Shown piece by piece: positions 45,501 to 56,295 of a stretch of DNA of 64,000 nucleotides. The notes beneath the pieces were generated by a model. That model was given only the letters and a program-made list of their open reading frames with translations, was not told the origin of the DNA and made no database searches. Within the stretch, counting starts at the first letter, position 1, and each line of letters begins with the position of its first letter. The position numbers were made by a program, and so were the translations under genes. Origin of the DNA: Prorocentrum cordatum (lineage: Eukaryota; Sar; Dinophyceae; Prorocentrales; Prorocentraceae); contig CAUYUJ010014277.1 of NCBI GenBank assembly GCA_963575745.1, forward strand, positions 58,861-122,860. The letters are read 5' to 3'.

Positions 45501-48236
45501 CGCGTGCACGCGGGCCTCCTTCACTAACTCTACGAAGTCACCAACTCCAGCGCCGAATGCTCTGTCTACGTTCGCGTCCTGCAGATCGGCCACCGTGTTA
45601 TTTACGTGCGACAGAAAAGCGTCCACGTTGTTCATTCCGCAGTACTCCACGATGCCGCGGCGGTAATGCTGCCCGAGCTCTGTGTCTGTGCCAGCGACGT
45701 CGATCTTCCATTGCCCGTCATTGCCTATGCATTCGTAGTCGTCAAGAATGCCCATGTGAGTCAGCAGCGGGCGCAGAAAAACATCTTTCATGTCGTTCCC
45801 GCATAAGTTTCTCAGCGCACTTGCAACTTCGTGTCGCTTCTGCTCGAAGACCGACAACGCTTCACTCTCTTGCTTCACGGCGCACACACAGGCATTCATG
45901 ACATGGCGGTTCCCCTTTATTTTCTCCCACAATCTCTTTTCTTCCGCCAGCATGCCCAGATTCCGATCGTTCAGACCAGCATGCTGTTCCGCCTGCGGCT
46001 TGATCACATGCTTCCACGCCGAGTTCATCAGCTCATCAAGCGCTCGAGCATTGCGGCAATTTCGGCGCACTTCTTCTGCAGTCTCGCCGAGCGTCCGTCG
46101 CAAGAAACCTCTCGCATCGGCGTGCCGCAGGCCATCTGGGCTGGCCGTGCCGAACAACGCATTAATTCCACAAGCGCCGCCCTGGCCGCTGGTGAGCATC
46201 TTTCGATACCGACGGTTAACGAGTGCCCGAACTCTCTCGGAAAAGCATCCGTCACCCATGACGACAGGGCAACCGTCATGCTGCAGCCCAGTACTCGCGC
46301 TCGCGCTATTGCCTGCCGCCAGCGCCCCATTCTTGCCGCCACGACTGGCGCCAGCCGCGGAACGTCGCCACGGGGCCCGCACAGGGTCACCTTCCATCCC
46401 GCTCAGTACGCCGTGCCCATGAGCGACGCGAACTACATGTCCTTCGGACAGCCAAACGGCAGACCCGACGCAGCGGCCATTCGCATCACCAAGTCGCCAC
46501 CTCAAACGGGCTCCCTCCTCCAGAAGATCCGCGACTTTTTCTGCCTCGTAGACCCACGCGAAAGCCTTCTGCTGGCACAGCCACCGCTGGACCGCGTCCA
46601 CGTTCTGTTTTGGTACGGGGTCCACTCCGCCCGCACCCGACAATGCATTGTTGGGGCACTCTCTCGAAAAGAATCGCAATGCTTCTCGGCGCCAACGACC
46701 GCGCTGCATACGCGCTACGGCATCTTGCAAGCACTTATTTTCCCAGGACCCCACGGTTGCTTCGTCTGCCGCGAGTGTCGCCACAGACGTCGTCGGTGCG
46801 CATGTCACGTACGCCATCCACGCGACAGCAACCCGTAGCATTCCGTCACCTAGTGTCTCCACGGGCGCGCCACCGCTGCTTGCGCACATCGCAACGCACT
46901 CAATCCACTCGCTATTGCCCCGACCCTGGTGGTGCACCTTCCGGTTCACGCCAATTCCCGGCGCACGACGCACGCGAGCCCTGCGGGCGCCCCCGACACG
47001 GCGCGCTTCGCGGCCCGACATCCACGCCGCGATACGCCACAACCCACACGCATTCGAAGCATGCCCGAGTGCAACGAAAAGGACTGTGCGCAGCACGTCG
47101 AAGAACGAAGCGTCCACGACGTCGTCCGACTGCCTTTCGGAGCCATTCCTCCCGCTCGGGGCTCTCATCACAGCCGTGCACCTGTCGCGCGTCCGAGCAA
47201 CGCACGTCCTCGCAGCTGCGCTCTGGCGGCCGCAGGCCCTTCCTTTTCCTTCTTTTCCTCCTCCTCCTCCTCCTCCTTTTCCGTCTTCCCTACTAACGTC
47301 CGCTACATGGCCGACTATGCGTGTTCTCCGATCCCGCCACGATCGCCTTCGAGATATCCATCGCTGTAGTCGCGACCCGTCACCTGCAGGGCACCAGCGT
47401 TTCACGGCTGCCTTGCCCGCGTCTCCCAGACGCCACGCGCGACCCTCCTCGGAGCTTCGCAGAACCCCCGTCTCTGGCACTGACGATCGGACCATTCTTC
47501 GAATCGATTTCCGTCCCTCGCGCCACGCGTTGGCTGGACCAAACCTACAGAGAATCCGCGAGCATTTCCCCCTTCCATCGGTCATACGACGCGTCTGCGA
47601 AGCAAAGCGTGCTAGTCTGTCCTGTCTGTCGCTCGATGGGCGCGTCTGGGCAGAAATTCGCCGTTGCTCTCCCCTCCTGTCTTCTAGCGCACGCTCCAAA
47701 AAGACGGTTCGCGATATGTTCCCCCTTGTATCGTGTGGAGAAAGCGCCTGTGGCCAACTCCTCCTCGGGAGTTTCTTCATGTTGTCGTCCAGTGGACGCG
47801 TTTCTGCATAGAGCCGCGATAGTTTCCACCTTCTCTCATTCAGAGGACGAACCTGGGAACAAAATCGCAATCGTCTGCCCCTTCCATTGTCTAGAAGACG
47901 CGCCTGTGGACAAATTCGCGATAGTTTCCTCCGTCTATCGTCGAGAGGACGAACCTGGGACGCGAATCTCGATAGTTTCCTACTTGTACCCTCCCGAAGA
48001 CGCGCCTGCGAAAAAAAACGCGATAGTTTCCCCCTTCTACTCTTCGGAGACAGACAGCGGGGTCTTCCTGGTAACGGCCTTCCGTCACCTGTCTCTCCCA
48101 CACCGCACAAAATTCGCGATAGTTTCCCCCGTCTACTGTGTGCACGAAACGTCATGGGACCAATCCACCAGGGCCTGTCTCCGCAAAATCGCGATAGCTT
48201 CCCCCTTTCAGCCCGCCCATTCCGAGAGCTGGTCAC
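42577..48236 (-). CDS. Helitron N-terminal frame: repeats, OTU-like protease, C2H2 finger, DUF6570 start
   Basis: Residues are counted from 48,236. Residues 1 to about 230 are a 17-residue repeat (KLSRF..QVRPLDDRR) encoded by a 51-bp minisatellite; translation may start later. GGACGINALFG with C689, then LELMLVCECAGMNAVIAREV, and ITLIGINADL followed by GHYERL with H1014 recall an OTU cysteine protease with a long helical insert between Cys and His. OTU domains are known passengers of some Helitrons. A C2H2 finger lies at about 1,631-1,654 (CAFSRCGW...HVASNH). The stretch after VLCCPEDM changes frame near 42,730 into CEAPLCGECKNAM then LPPAALANDMMAFYSPEEL, the start of the DUF6570-like region, and again near 42,580. 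The middle (about 1,060-1,600) is charged and partly disordered. Confidence 0.75.
47450..48065. repeat. 51-bp coding minisatellite at the Helitron 5' end
   Basis: The GCGATAGTTTCC core recurs at 47,816, 47,867 (variant), 47,918, 47,969 and 48,020, exactly 51 bp apart. Irregular copies follow at 48,116 and 48,191, and older ones lie to the left. Because 51 is a multiple of 3, the minus frame stays open and encodes a 17-residue basic repeat. Confidence 0.88.
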
Positions 48237-48451
48237 TCGGGCCCACTACAAAGCAGAACATTTCGGTCGTGGATTTATGCAGCGACGCGGCAAAGCCCCG
48301 GAGGACCCCGCCACGACACACCCCTCTCGGGGGACCGGCCTGACACCGGCTGACCCGAAGGCCCATGCAGGAACGCGGGTGTGCCATTGCTGACACACGC
48401 CACGAACCACCCCGTTTCCGGGGGACCGGCTTATGGACACCGGCGCTCCAT

Positions 48452-48544
48452 CGGTTGATTGTGGTACAACCGGTAAAACCCTCGGTTGGTTATGGCCCAA
48501 CCGGTAAAGCCCGCGGTTGCTTTTAGGCGCAACCGGTAAAACCT
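48452..48544. repeat. Three tandem 31-bp stem-loop units
   Basis: The units at 48,452, 48,483 and 48,514 each read CGGTTG, a 9-10-nt variable loop, CAACCG, then GTAAA(A/G)CC. The 6-bp stem is invariant while the loop differs. Units 2 and 3 add a seventh pair by complementary changes (G-C versus C-G). The array lies just upstream of the Helitron coding region (minus orientation). Its role is unknown. Confidence 0.8.
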
Positions 48545-49330
48545 TCATCGCCGCGCCCCGCGCTCCCGCGGCCCCTCGGGGAAGGCCCGCAGGAGGGGAG
48601 CCAGCTGCAGCCGCTCAAGGCTTGAGCCTGAAGCACGCGGCGTGACAGAATGAACAAGGGTGCATGCCGCTTGAACTCTCGTTGCCTTGGCTGGCCCCAT
48701 TGTCGTCATCCGTCTTCGCCCTCCCATTTCTCCCATCGTTGTCCCTCCACTTTTTTGCGTTCTCCTGATCCTCCTTCCTCTTACTTCCACCTATGGTTCC
48801 TTACAAATCCCACCTCCTGCACCACCTCCATCCCTCTCCTGCCTCATCCCACCACCTCCTACTTCCTCGAACCCTTTCCTACTCTATCGACCTTCCCCCT
48901 ACCTCCTCCTACCTCCACCTCCACGCCATTGTGTCTTCGAACCTCATCCAACCTCTTCTTACCGCCTCCTACCTCCTACCTGATCCTACCTCCACTTACC
49001 TCTCCCAATTTCCTCCTACCTCCTCCTACTTCCTCCTACCCCCACCCCTACCTCTTCCTGCATACTCTTACACGCAACGCGCCGCTTCACTATTGAGCGG
49101 CCGCCGTATGCAGGTGGCCTGGCGTGCAATCCACCGCTCAAGAGGCCTTCAAGATGAGGCCTTTATCATCACCGTCATCATCATCATCATCACCCTCATC
49201 ATTGACGGTCGCGGGGCCCGTCGAAGGCCCCCGGGGGCTGAAAGACGGACGAAAACCTCCGGGTCGTGAGGATCTGGGGGTTTCCCTTCTTTTCCACTCG
49301 TAGGCGTCCAAACGCGGGGTTAGCAAATAA
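48545..49330. other. Pyrimidine-rich spacer, (CCTCCTA)n and (ATC)n
   Basis: CCTCCTACCTC-type units fill about 48,780-49,065 and ATC units 49,158-49,205. No gene is supported. Confidence 0.75.
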
Positions 49331-50410
49331 TGGCCGGAGGCACGTGCTTGGCCGATGGAGGAGGGGCCAGGGGACGCCTTGAGACAAGAGGAGGCCACGA
49401 TGTCCGGGAGATTTCATGGCCTCGGCCACGATATCCACACCCCCCCTCGGCCAAAATCCGTTCAAAACAGGCCCCTGGACCCCTCCCGGGGTCCGAACGT
49501 ACCAGTTTTCCGAGCTGCGTCCAGCCGCGGCGACGAGGAGGGCCCCCGAGAGCCTAAAAAGCTTCGAACCCAAATCCTCGAGGCCCGAAGTTCGAAACTC
49601 TATCTGAAAGCCCTAAGTCCTCCGCAGTCGGCGGGGCAGAGGGGAGGAGGAATGAGGAGGGGCAGGAGTGCGAGGGCCTCCCGAAACGCGGCTCGCTTGA
49701 GCCGAAATGGCTATGGACAGGAAGGAAGAATGGAGGAGAGGGACGAGCGGGAGGAAAGAGAAAGAGAAGCACCGCGACAGTGTACAGTCCCTTGCGCTAG
49801 CTCAGGAGGGAAGAGGATGACAGGGAGGGAGGGATGCGGAGGGAGGGGAGCAGGAGGAGGAGGAAAGGGGCCTAGGAAGGAGGAGGGACGAGGGGAGGAG
49901 GGGAGGAGGAGAGGAGGAGGCGAGAGCGGGAGCACGAGTGAGGGGGAGGAGGAGCGGGGCGGAGCGGGGCGGGCATCGGTCAGCACGGGGCCACGGACCT
50001 CGCTTCTCTGCGGCAGGCCGAACGGCAAGCCCCCAAGGGGGCGGAGACCCACACCTCCAGGCGCCGCAACAAAACTCACGATGGGCGTTGTTTTCTTTCT
50101 CTTTGCCCTGAAAGCAAGGAGCTCACTGAATGCAAACCGAAGGCGCAATGAATGAAATTGTTTTGCCCTCAGTGGGCTAATTGCCACGTCGTCCCGCGGG
50201 GGCCGCTTTCGGGCCAGGGGGCCCTGAAAAGCTAACCCGGGGCGAGAGGCCGGTCCCAAGGAAAGAGGAGTCAAGAGCCCCGAGGGCAGGCCCCCGCCGC
50301 GAGAAAGGTCATGACGATCGGAGGTCTGGGGGCGGATAGAAGAGACGTCTATCGTCCTTATCGTCGTTACCGTCGTCGTCGTCGTCGTCGTCGCCGTCGG
50401 GCCCGCACGA
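49331..50410. other. Purine-rich stretch without a supportable gene
   Basis: GGA/GAGGA-rich sequence at about 49,730-49,970 keeps a plus frame open for about 800 bp. Its Arg/Glu/Gly composition is typical of simple sequence and I do not call it. A GTC tract lies at 50,370-50,400. Confidence 0.5.
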
Positions 50411-50414
50411 GTAG

Positions 50415-50615
50415 AGCTAGTTGCGAAGATGTCTCGGGCGGCGGCGGCCTCGATGTGAAGAGTTGCGGGGATGTCTCGGGCGGCGGGAACCCGCTTGACG
50501 AAAATTGCGAGGATGTCTCGGGCTAGCCAATTGGAGTTGCGGGGATGTCTCGGGCGGTGGGAGCCCGCGTGAATAAAATTGCGAGGATGTCTCGGGCTAG
50601 CCAATTCGCTGTTTG
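50415..50615. repeat. 74-bp tandem repeat with GGATGTCTCGGGC core
   Basis: Two full units (AGTTGCGGGGATGTCTCGGG at 50,461 and 50,535) each contain a second GCGAGGATGTCTCGGGCTAG half-unit. A diverged third copy starts near 50,418. It is non-coding. Confidence 0.8.
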
Positions 50616-51157
50616 ATCCCGAAGGCTGACTGGATGTTTGATCCGAGGGGCTGCCGGGCAGGGCCTGCCAAGCCGGCCGGATCAGAATTTGGCTTGGCTT
50701 TGGCTTAGCCAACAGCCTGAAAAGTCAATTAGCCAGGGACGGAGGGGTGGGGTAGTCATCCCTACGCGTCAGCGAACCAGGGATGAACTGAAAACCTGTC
50801 CCTTGGGAAGTTTCGGACCAAGTCGGGTTTCGGAGGGGCACCGGGGGCCACCGGGGAAAGGCATCCCGGGACGACGAGGAAGAAAGGAGCGGATAGGCGC
50901 ACGGCGCGGCGGTTTCAGAACGAGGTCCCGACTCTAGTAGGAATCCGCCCACCCCTTGGAATCATTAGCGTGTGAGATGTTGTCACCACTCCCCCCCACC
51001 CCCCCGCCGGAAACACCAGGGGGGGGACATCGCTCCAGAAATTATGTGGCTTGCTTGAGGAACGCGCCACGAAGTTGCAATGAACAAAGGCCAACCCCCA
51101 TACCCCAGGCCTTCCGATTCATGGAACATTGAGGCGTGCTAGTATGCCAAGTGCTGT
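50616..51157. other. Spacer, nothing assigned
   Basis: No repeat, RNA or coding frame is supported. Confidence 0.4.
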
Positions 51158-52975
51158 CTAGTAAAGTTTGTGCAATATTTCTAACAGCCCCCCTCCCGGG
51201 CCACACCCCGTCGCGCGCATCGCCCCCTCTTCCCGAGGCTCTGTCGACGCCCCGACATGGTCGTCGTCGTCGTCCTCCTCCTCCTCCTGCTCCTCCTCCT
51301 GCTCCTGCTCCCCTTCATGATCGTCATCCTCACCCTGCCATCCCTCCGACCGATGATGCACCGGCCGGTACACCTGCTACCCATAATCCTCCTAAACCTC
51401 CTTTGGGGTCGGCGGCAGAGGCGGCAGCCTTTAGATAGTCGGTCTTGGTGGTGGTCACCAGCGCGGCGTCGGCGCCCTCGTCCTCCTCGCCCATGGCAGA
51501 ACCCCCCACGTGGCTCAGAACCGCCCCGGGGGCCCCGCGTCGGAGAGCTTCTCGGGGGCCCCTGGTGCCACCTGCGTCTGTGGAAGCTGGTCGCTCGAGG
51601 AGGCTGCAGCGGAAGTGCTGCGGCCCAGCGTGACCCCCTTCTTGGCAATCTGCGGGGGCGGGGCCCCTGTGGTTGACCTCTGCGACCCGTCGGCCCCGCG
51701 GACGACTGGCGCGTTGGCCTCGCCAGGGGGGTCGACGACGCCAGTCGGCCAAGATGGGGGCAGCATCGCACTTGGCAGACCTTCGCGAGGCACGGCGCTC
51801 GCGCCAGTCTGTCCGTCGAGAGGCGCCGCGAACTGGGTCCGCGGCCAGGTCGCCCGAGACTCCCGCGGCAGGTTGGCGTTGAGCTTGTCAGAGCGGACGC
51901 AGAGCATGTAGTCGTGCAAAAACTTGCCCTGCTGCTCGAGGACGCGGGATTTGGGTTCGAGCAGGTGTCGTTTCCTATCCGCCCCGGTCGCAGCGGCGAG
52001 CTTCGCCGCGGGGTGGGGCAGCTGCCCCGCCAAGTTGACGCAGCAGTATTCGATCATCTCTTCGCCGCCCTCCAAGTTCGGCAGCCGAAAGCGCCTCGGT
52101 CCGTCAGTCTTCACGTCCGAACCCGTCGCGTCAGAGCATTGCGAATGCGTCATCCAGACTGCCTTTGGGAACTCGATCTGGATGAAATTGTCGTCGCATT
52201 CGCCTACCGACTCCTTCGCGAAGCCGGACTGATCCGCAGTCTCTGAGGCGCTGATTCTCTCAATCGCGTTGCCCGCCTCATCCGCGAAGCGGTTGTTCGC
52301 CTTGTAAGTCTTCTCAGAGACGCCCCGCGGCATCCAGGACAAGTGATTCTTGTGGAACAAGAAGTGGTCAATGCTGGCTGGGCCGGCTGGCTGGTCGCCG
52401 TGCCCAGTGGACTTCGAACCCTTCTTCATCCCGATGATCTTCGGGCTTCGGGCGATTAAGGAACACGAGGACAAGGAGGAGGACGTCGAGGTGATAAGGG
52501 GGCAACCAGCACAGGGGCGAGGAGGAGGAGGATGGCGGCAGGATAAGGGAGACCAGGTGAGGGGGGAAAAGGAGGACGAGGGCGAGAGGGGCGCCGCGGA
52601 GGATGAGGAGAGGGGGGGGGGGGGACAAACGAGAAGGATAAGGTAGCGTCGGGTCGCAGTCCCACCCCAGCTGTCGACGGCGTCACTCTTGGAGCCGCGC
52701 GCGTCGCAGGTGCAAACCGAGCCCCGGGAAACGGTGACATCCACCTCCAGCTCGGGGGCCGCGAGGACTGAGCGGGCGTTCTCGATCTCCTGTCCTGCCG
52801 TTTGTTTTGAAGCCAAGGTCGGGCCCCTCCTTTTCTGTTTGGCCAACTTGCTATGGTTTGGATTGGCCCGCCGCGGCCGCGACCGCCGCCGCGCCCGCTG
52901 TTGGGCGGCGCGCCGCGGCCGCGCCTTCCCGTCGGCGCGGCGCCGCTGGCAGCGCGGGGCAAAACTGATCCACAC
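51158..52975 (-). CDS. Hypothetical protein, duplicated gene copy A
   Basis: The probable order on the minus strand is: exon 1 from about ATG 52,975 to about 52,640 (ENARSVLAAPELEVDVTVS, then CDARGSKSDAVDSWGG); a pyrimidine-rich presumed intron (about 52,640-52,440); exon 2 (MKKGSKSTGHGDQPAGPASI, then NRFADEAGNAIERISASE, FIQIEFPKAVWMTHSQC, LEGGEEMIEYCCVNLAGQL and GKFLHDYMLCVRSDKLN). After QLPQTQVAPGAPEKL a frame change leads to AVLSHVGGSAMGEEDEGAD and TTTKTDY, then an A-specific tail (LKAAASAADPKGGLGGLW) and an acidic stretch to 51,158. I do not recognise the family. Strong conservation with copy B supports real coding in exon 2. Exact splice sites are uncertain. Confidence 0.55.
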
Positions 52976-55900
52976 ATGATGGGGGCCCCGACTCTCTTTC
53001 GGAGGAGGCGCGGCGGCGGCGCCCGCAACCCGGCGTGCGCGGGCAGGTCTCGCCAGAAAACCGTGACCTCATGGGTGTGGCATGAATGGGCTTGCGTCCG
53101 AGTGGCCACTATGTGCACCTGCCAACCAATCAGCGCGTGGTGAACACCTGACAATTTGAATTTCCCTGCCCCGCAGAGCCCCGAGCTACTGAATGGTGGG
53201 GGGGGGCTGATACAGCATGCTCCCAAACGTCCACTTCTAAGATCCTCAGTGGGGAGCTGAACACAACGCAGCAAAGGCACACTGAGAGTCTGAATTGGCC
53301 CCAAGAAAGACGATGGGGAGATTTCAAGATGGAAGGGTTGAGCGATTGTATATCAATCGGCGGGCGGACCACTTGTCACGAGCGACATGCAAGCAACTGG
53401 GGGCCAATCCGTCGCAGAAACGAGCCCACAAACAGAGCGCGCCTACGCAGAATTGCGGCGAAACCACGTGCGCCCCCGCATTTGCACGCAGGGGCGCTGA
53501 ACGCATGGGTGCTGGGACGCGGCGTTGGATTGGATCGGTGCACCGTTTCGCCGTTGCTCGGCGCTAACATGCATTGGCGCGCAGTTTAGGCTGAATTGCG
53601 GGCGCCGTCGCAAGGGCCAGATCGTGCTGCGCATGCGAAGCCGAAGTACCGATGCTACGACGCGGGCCCGCAAGAAAAGGGCAGGGGACCATGAAAACGT
53701 CAAGGACGCACGCGGTCTGGAACGAGCTGCTGGAGGACGCCGCAATCGGTGGAGCCATCGGTGTCGCGTGAAAGCTGTGGTCAGCAAGCGATGCTGGCAG
53801 TGGCAGGCGGGTTCTTGGTGGAATGGCTAACTGCGGCGTTTGGGAAGGTCTCGTGGGCGGCGCGTGTACGACGTCAGTCTGCGAGGTGTTATCATCGCAG
53901 TGCTCATGGTTGCAGTTGGCCGTGGGCGGTGGATGTATGATGCTAATGTCGCGCGCGGCGTTGCGCGCCCATCGGCGTTGGCGGTAGGAATTCGGCACCA
54001 TCGCGGGTCAACGATGTGCTCGCCATGGAGCGCAACAGCGGCGCTGGAACCACCGCCAGGGCGGTCGGGCGCGGCGTGGCGGGCCGACGGGCGTCAACCC
54101 TGATTCCCGATATGGTCGCGAACGTTGCGGGCAATGGAGATGGCAATTGCGCGTGGACGTCGCCCCCGTTCTATTGAGTTGTTCGATGCGGACGGCGGCA
54201 CCCTTGCGGCGTCGTCTGAATAGGCGCGGCGAGTCGGGCGCTGCCTCAAGCGTAAAACAACGCCACCTCCCCCCTTTGAGCCAAAGCGTTTTCTTGGTCG
54301 AGCGGTCAACGCACGGCGCGCCCCAAGGGCGAGGATGAACCGTAGCGCGGCAAGTCGATCGATGCGCTGGCAGCGAGACACACCCTCGTCGGCGCGGCGG
54401 GCGCCCGAGCGACGAGCAGCGCGCGGAAAAGGAGGGGCTGCGCCGACGAGATGAGAAGCAGCCCCCCCTCCAACAGCGCAGCGCTGAATCTGGCGAGCAC
54501 GTCGCAATTGCACCGCCCACGTATTTTGACGCGGGCGCGGGCGCCTTCCCCGTCGGGGATTGCGAGCGCCTCGCTCGAATCGGCGCGCGGTGGGCTTTGC
54601 GCGCGCGAGCTGGGTTTGGACAAGCGCGCCTACATGTCCCGAACGCATTCGCTTTATGGAAGCTGGCTTCTCGGCGCGCTGATGCACAGCCACCGTCGCG
54701 CTCGCGCAGCGGGCGCAGCGATGCCCATGACACGTTCCAGGCGGGCCCTGGACGTCATGGGGCGCGCCAGTTTCCGCGGCGCGGAGCGCCGCCTTCGCGA
54801 CCTTGTCCGCCAGGCGCGCGCTGAACATCGGCGGGCTCCTGTTGGGCCAAGGGCCCAAACCAAAGCGAGCGAACATGCCGCTCGGCGGAATTGCGCGCGT
54901 GGCCGCAGCATTGCAGATCGCCGACGCGGCGTTCCACGTGCACGCAACGCGTTCTCTCGATGGCGGCGCGGCCCGACGCGCAGGCGCCGCCTCGGAGGGT
55001 TGCGCTGCGCTGGCGCGAAACCGTGGACGCGCTGCGGGCGCACTTCGCACGAGGCGAGGCGCCGCGCGCACGCGCGGTTTCCGAGCTCCCACCACTCGGC
55101 TCCGCACGCGCGATGCTGGCGCGTCTGCGCGGCGAGGCGCACGCCCGAGCGAGGGCGCGCCGCTTGGGCAATGGTCGCAGGGCGCGCCTCGGAGCGCAGT
55201 CGCCGCGCCGCGCCAGCCGCGGCGCGCTGCGCTGGGGGGCGCGGACCGCGCAGACCTGGGAAGTGGCGCGGGATGCCTTGGCGCGCTCAGATGCGCGCGC
55301 GGCTCGGCCCGCGCGTTCGAGGTGGGCGCCAGGTGCCCTTTGAATTGTGAGCGGGCGCGCGAACTTCGATTTCGGCGGCATTGCGTTGCTTGTGCGGCGC
55401 GGCATGGTTGCGCCCGTGGCCCGCGAGGCGCCGCTGGCGCCATCTCGTGCATTGATTGTCCCGCGCGGCCCAAGCGACGCGCGCGGCTCGGCCGGAATGG
55501 CGCTGCGAGGCTTGCTTCGCAATGCCCCGCGCGCCTGGCAACGCAGACAGGCGGCAATTGGCGGCTCTGCGTTCGCGCGTGGCGCCGCGAGCGGCAGGCG
55601 CTGCAAGGGCGGGGAGGGGGTGGCGCAGGGCTACTGCGGCGAACGTCGGGCGCGTCGCAGCAACGCGCGGTTCGGCGAGGTGCTGTGCAACGACGCTCCT
55701 GTGCAGCGGATCGTCGCGTCATGGTCGCAGCGCCGAGCGCGGCCATGGGCGTGGGGAGGGATAGCGCCGCGGCACGCGCGTCAAGCGCTGAGACCGCGTC
55801 GAACACCCACCGATGTCTCATGGCAGGCGCCGCGCCGCGAACCAGACGAGAATTCCATCGCTGCCAAGTGCGGCCCAGCGACTTCGGAGTTGGCGCCGAA

Positions 55901-56295
55901 CGCCGCCACGGGGTCGCCCCGACCACGTCGACGCGGAGACGGAACGCCTGAGGATCGCGTTAGGCTCGCTCTTAGCAGAAGCTGGCAGCGCGAAAGCCAC
56001 CCTGGGCCCCGACCACGTTGGCGCGAGGCCGCTGGGGGAGGCGACTTAGACCGCGCATGCAAATTGAAGCAGCCTGTGCTCGGTCGTCCTTCGGCCGAAC
56101 ATAGTGGCCCGCGGCGCGCGCTCGGCTGGCGCAGTGGAAGGCGGTCGGCGAACCGCCAGGCCGCCGCGGTGCGATTCACAGCGCGCAGCTGGCACAATTC
56201 GCACCAACCGCGCGGCGCCCCGCGATTGCCGCGAAGTTGAGCACGCGGCGGCGCGGCGCACGCTGGCGCCGCCGCCGATCGCGCGGCCCTGGAAA
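51435..56295. repeat. 4.86-kb direct duplication, copy A
   Basis: The block matches 57,828-62,685 nearly base for base, with small indels (for example a 7-bp difference near 51,545) and scattered substitutions; by eye identity is in the high nineties per cent. It carries most of the gene at 51,158-52,975 and a CpG-rich non-coding tail. The left edge falls inside a coding region and the right edge at GCGGCCCTGGAAAGG. Confidence 0.95.
53150..56295. other. CpG-rich non-coding part of duplication copy A
   Basis: From about 53,580 the sequence is dominated by GCGC, CGCG and AATTG words, so stops are rare in all frames. Long overlapping frames on both strands are Arg/Ala/Pro-rich, and they do not keep the same extents in copy B. 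I support no gene here. Confidence 0.6.

Larger units (their letters stand above)
35449..48236 (-). mobile_element. Helitron (rolling-circle transposon) coding region, ~12.8 kb
   Basis: Three long minus-strand frames, read from right to left, encode in order a C2H2 finger plus DUF6570-like region, a Rep HUH nuclease, and a PIF1-family helicase. This is the established layout of autonomous Helitrons. An OTU-like segment precedes it and eight tandem CxxC fingers follow it. The frames are joined by about four frame changes (near 42,730, 42,580, 42,480 and 40,935), and there are almost no internal stops over about 4,200 codons. I could not identify the expected 5' TC or 3' hairpin-CTRR termini. 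The left side runs straight into satellite DNA. Confidence 0.9.

Noticed and set aside
35449-48236. Cellular PIF1 gene cluster instead of a transposon
   Set aside because: The HUH and double-Tyr Rep motifs and DUF6570-like region directly upstream of the helicase are specific to Helitrons.
49355-50155. Plus-strand open frame of ~266 codons
   Set aside because: Glu/Arg/Gly-rich simple sequence with no domain; the opposite strand is equally open.
54094-55926. Very long open frames (over 600 codons) on both strands in the CpG-rich tail
   Set aside because: All frames are open because stops are rare in this composition. Products are Arg/Ala/Pro-rich, and their extents differ between the two duplication copies.
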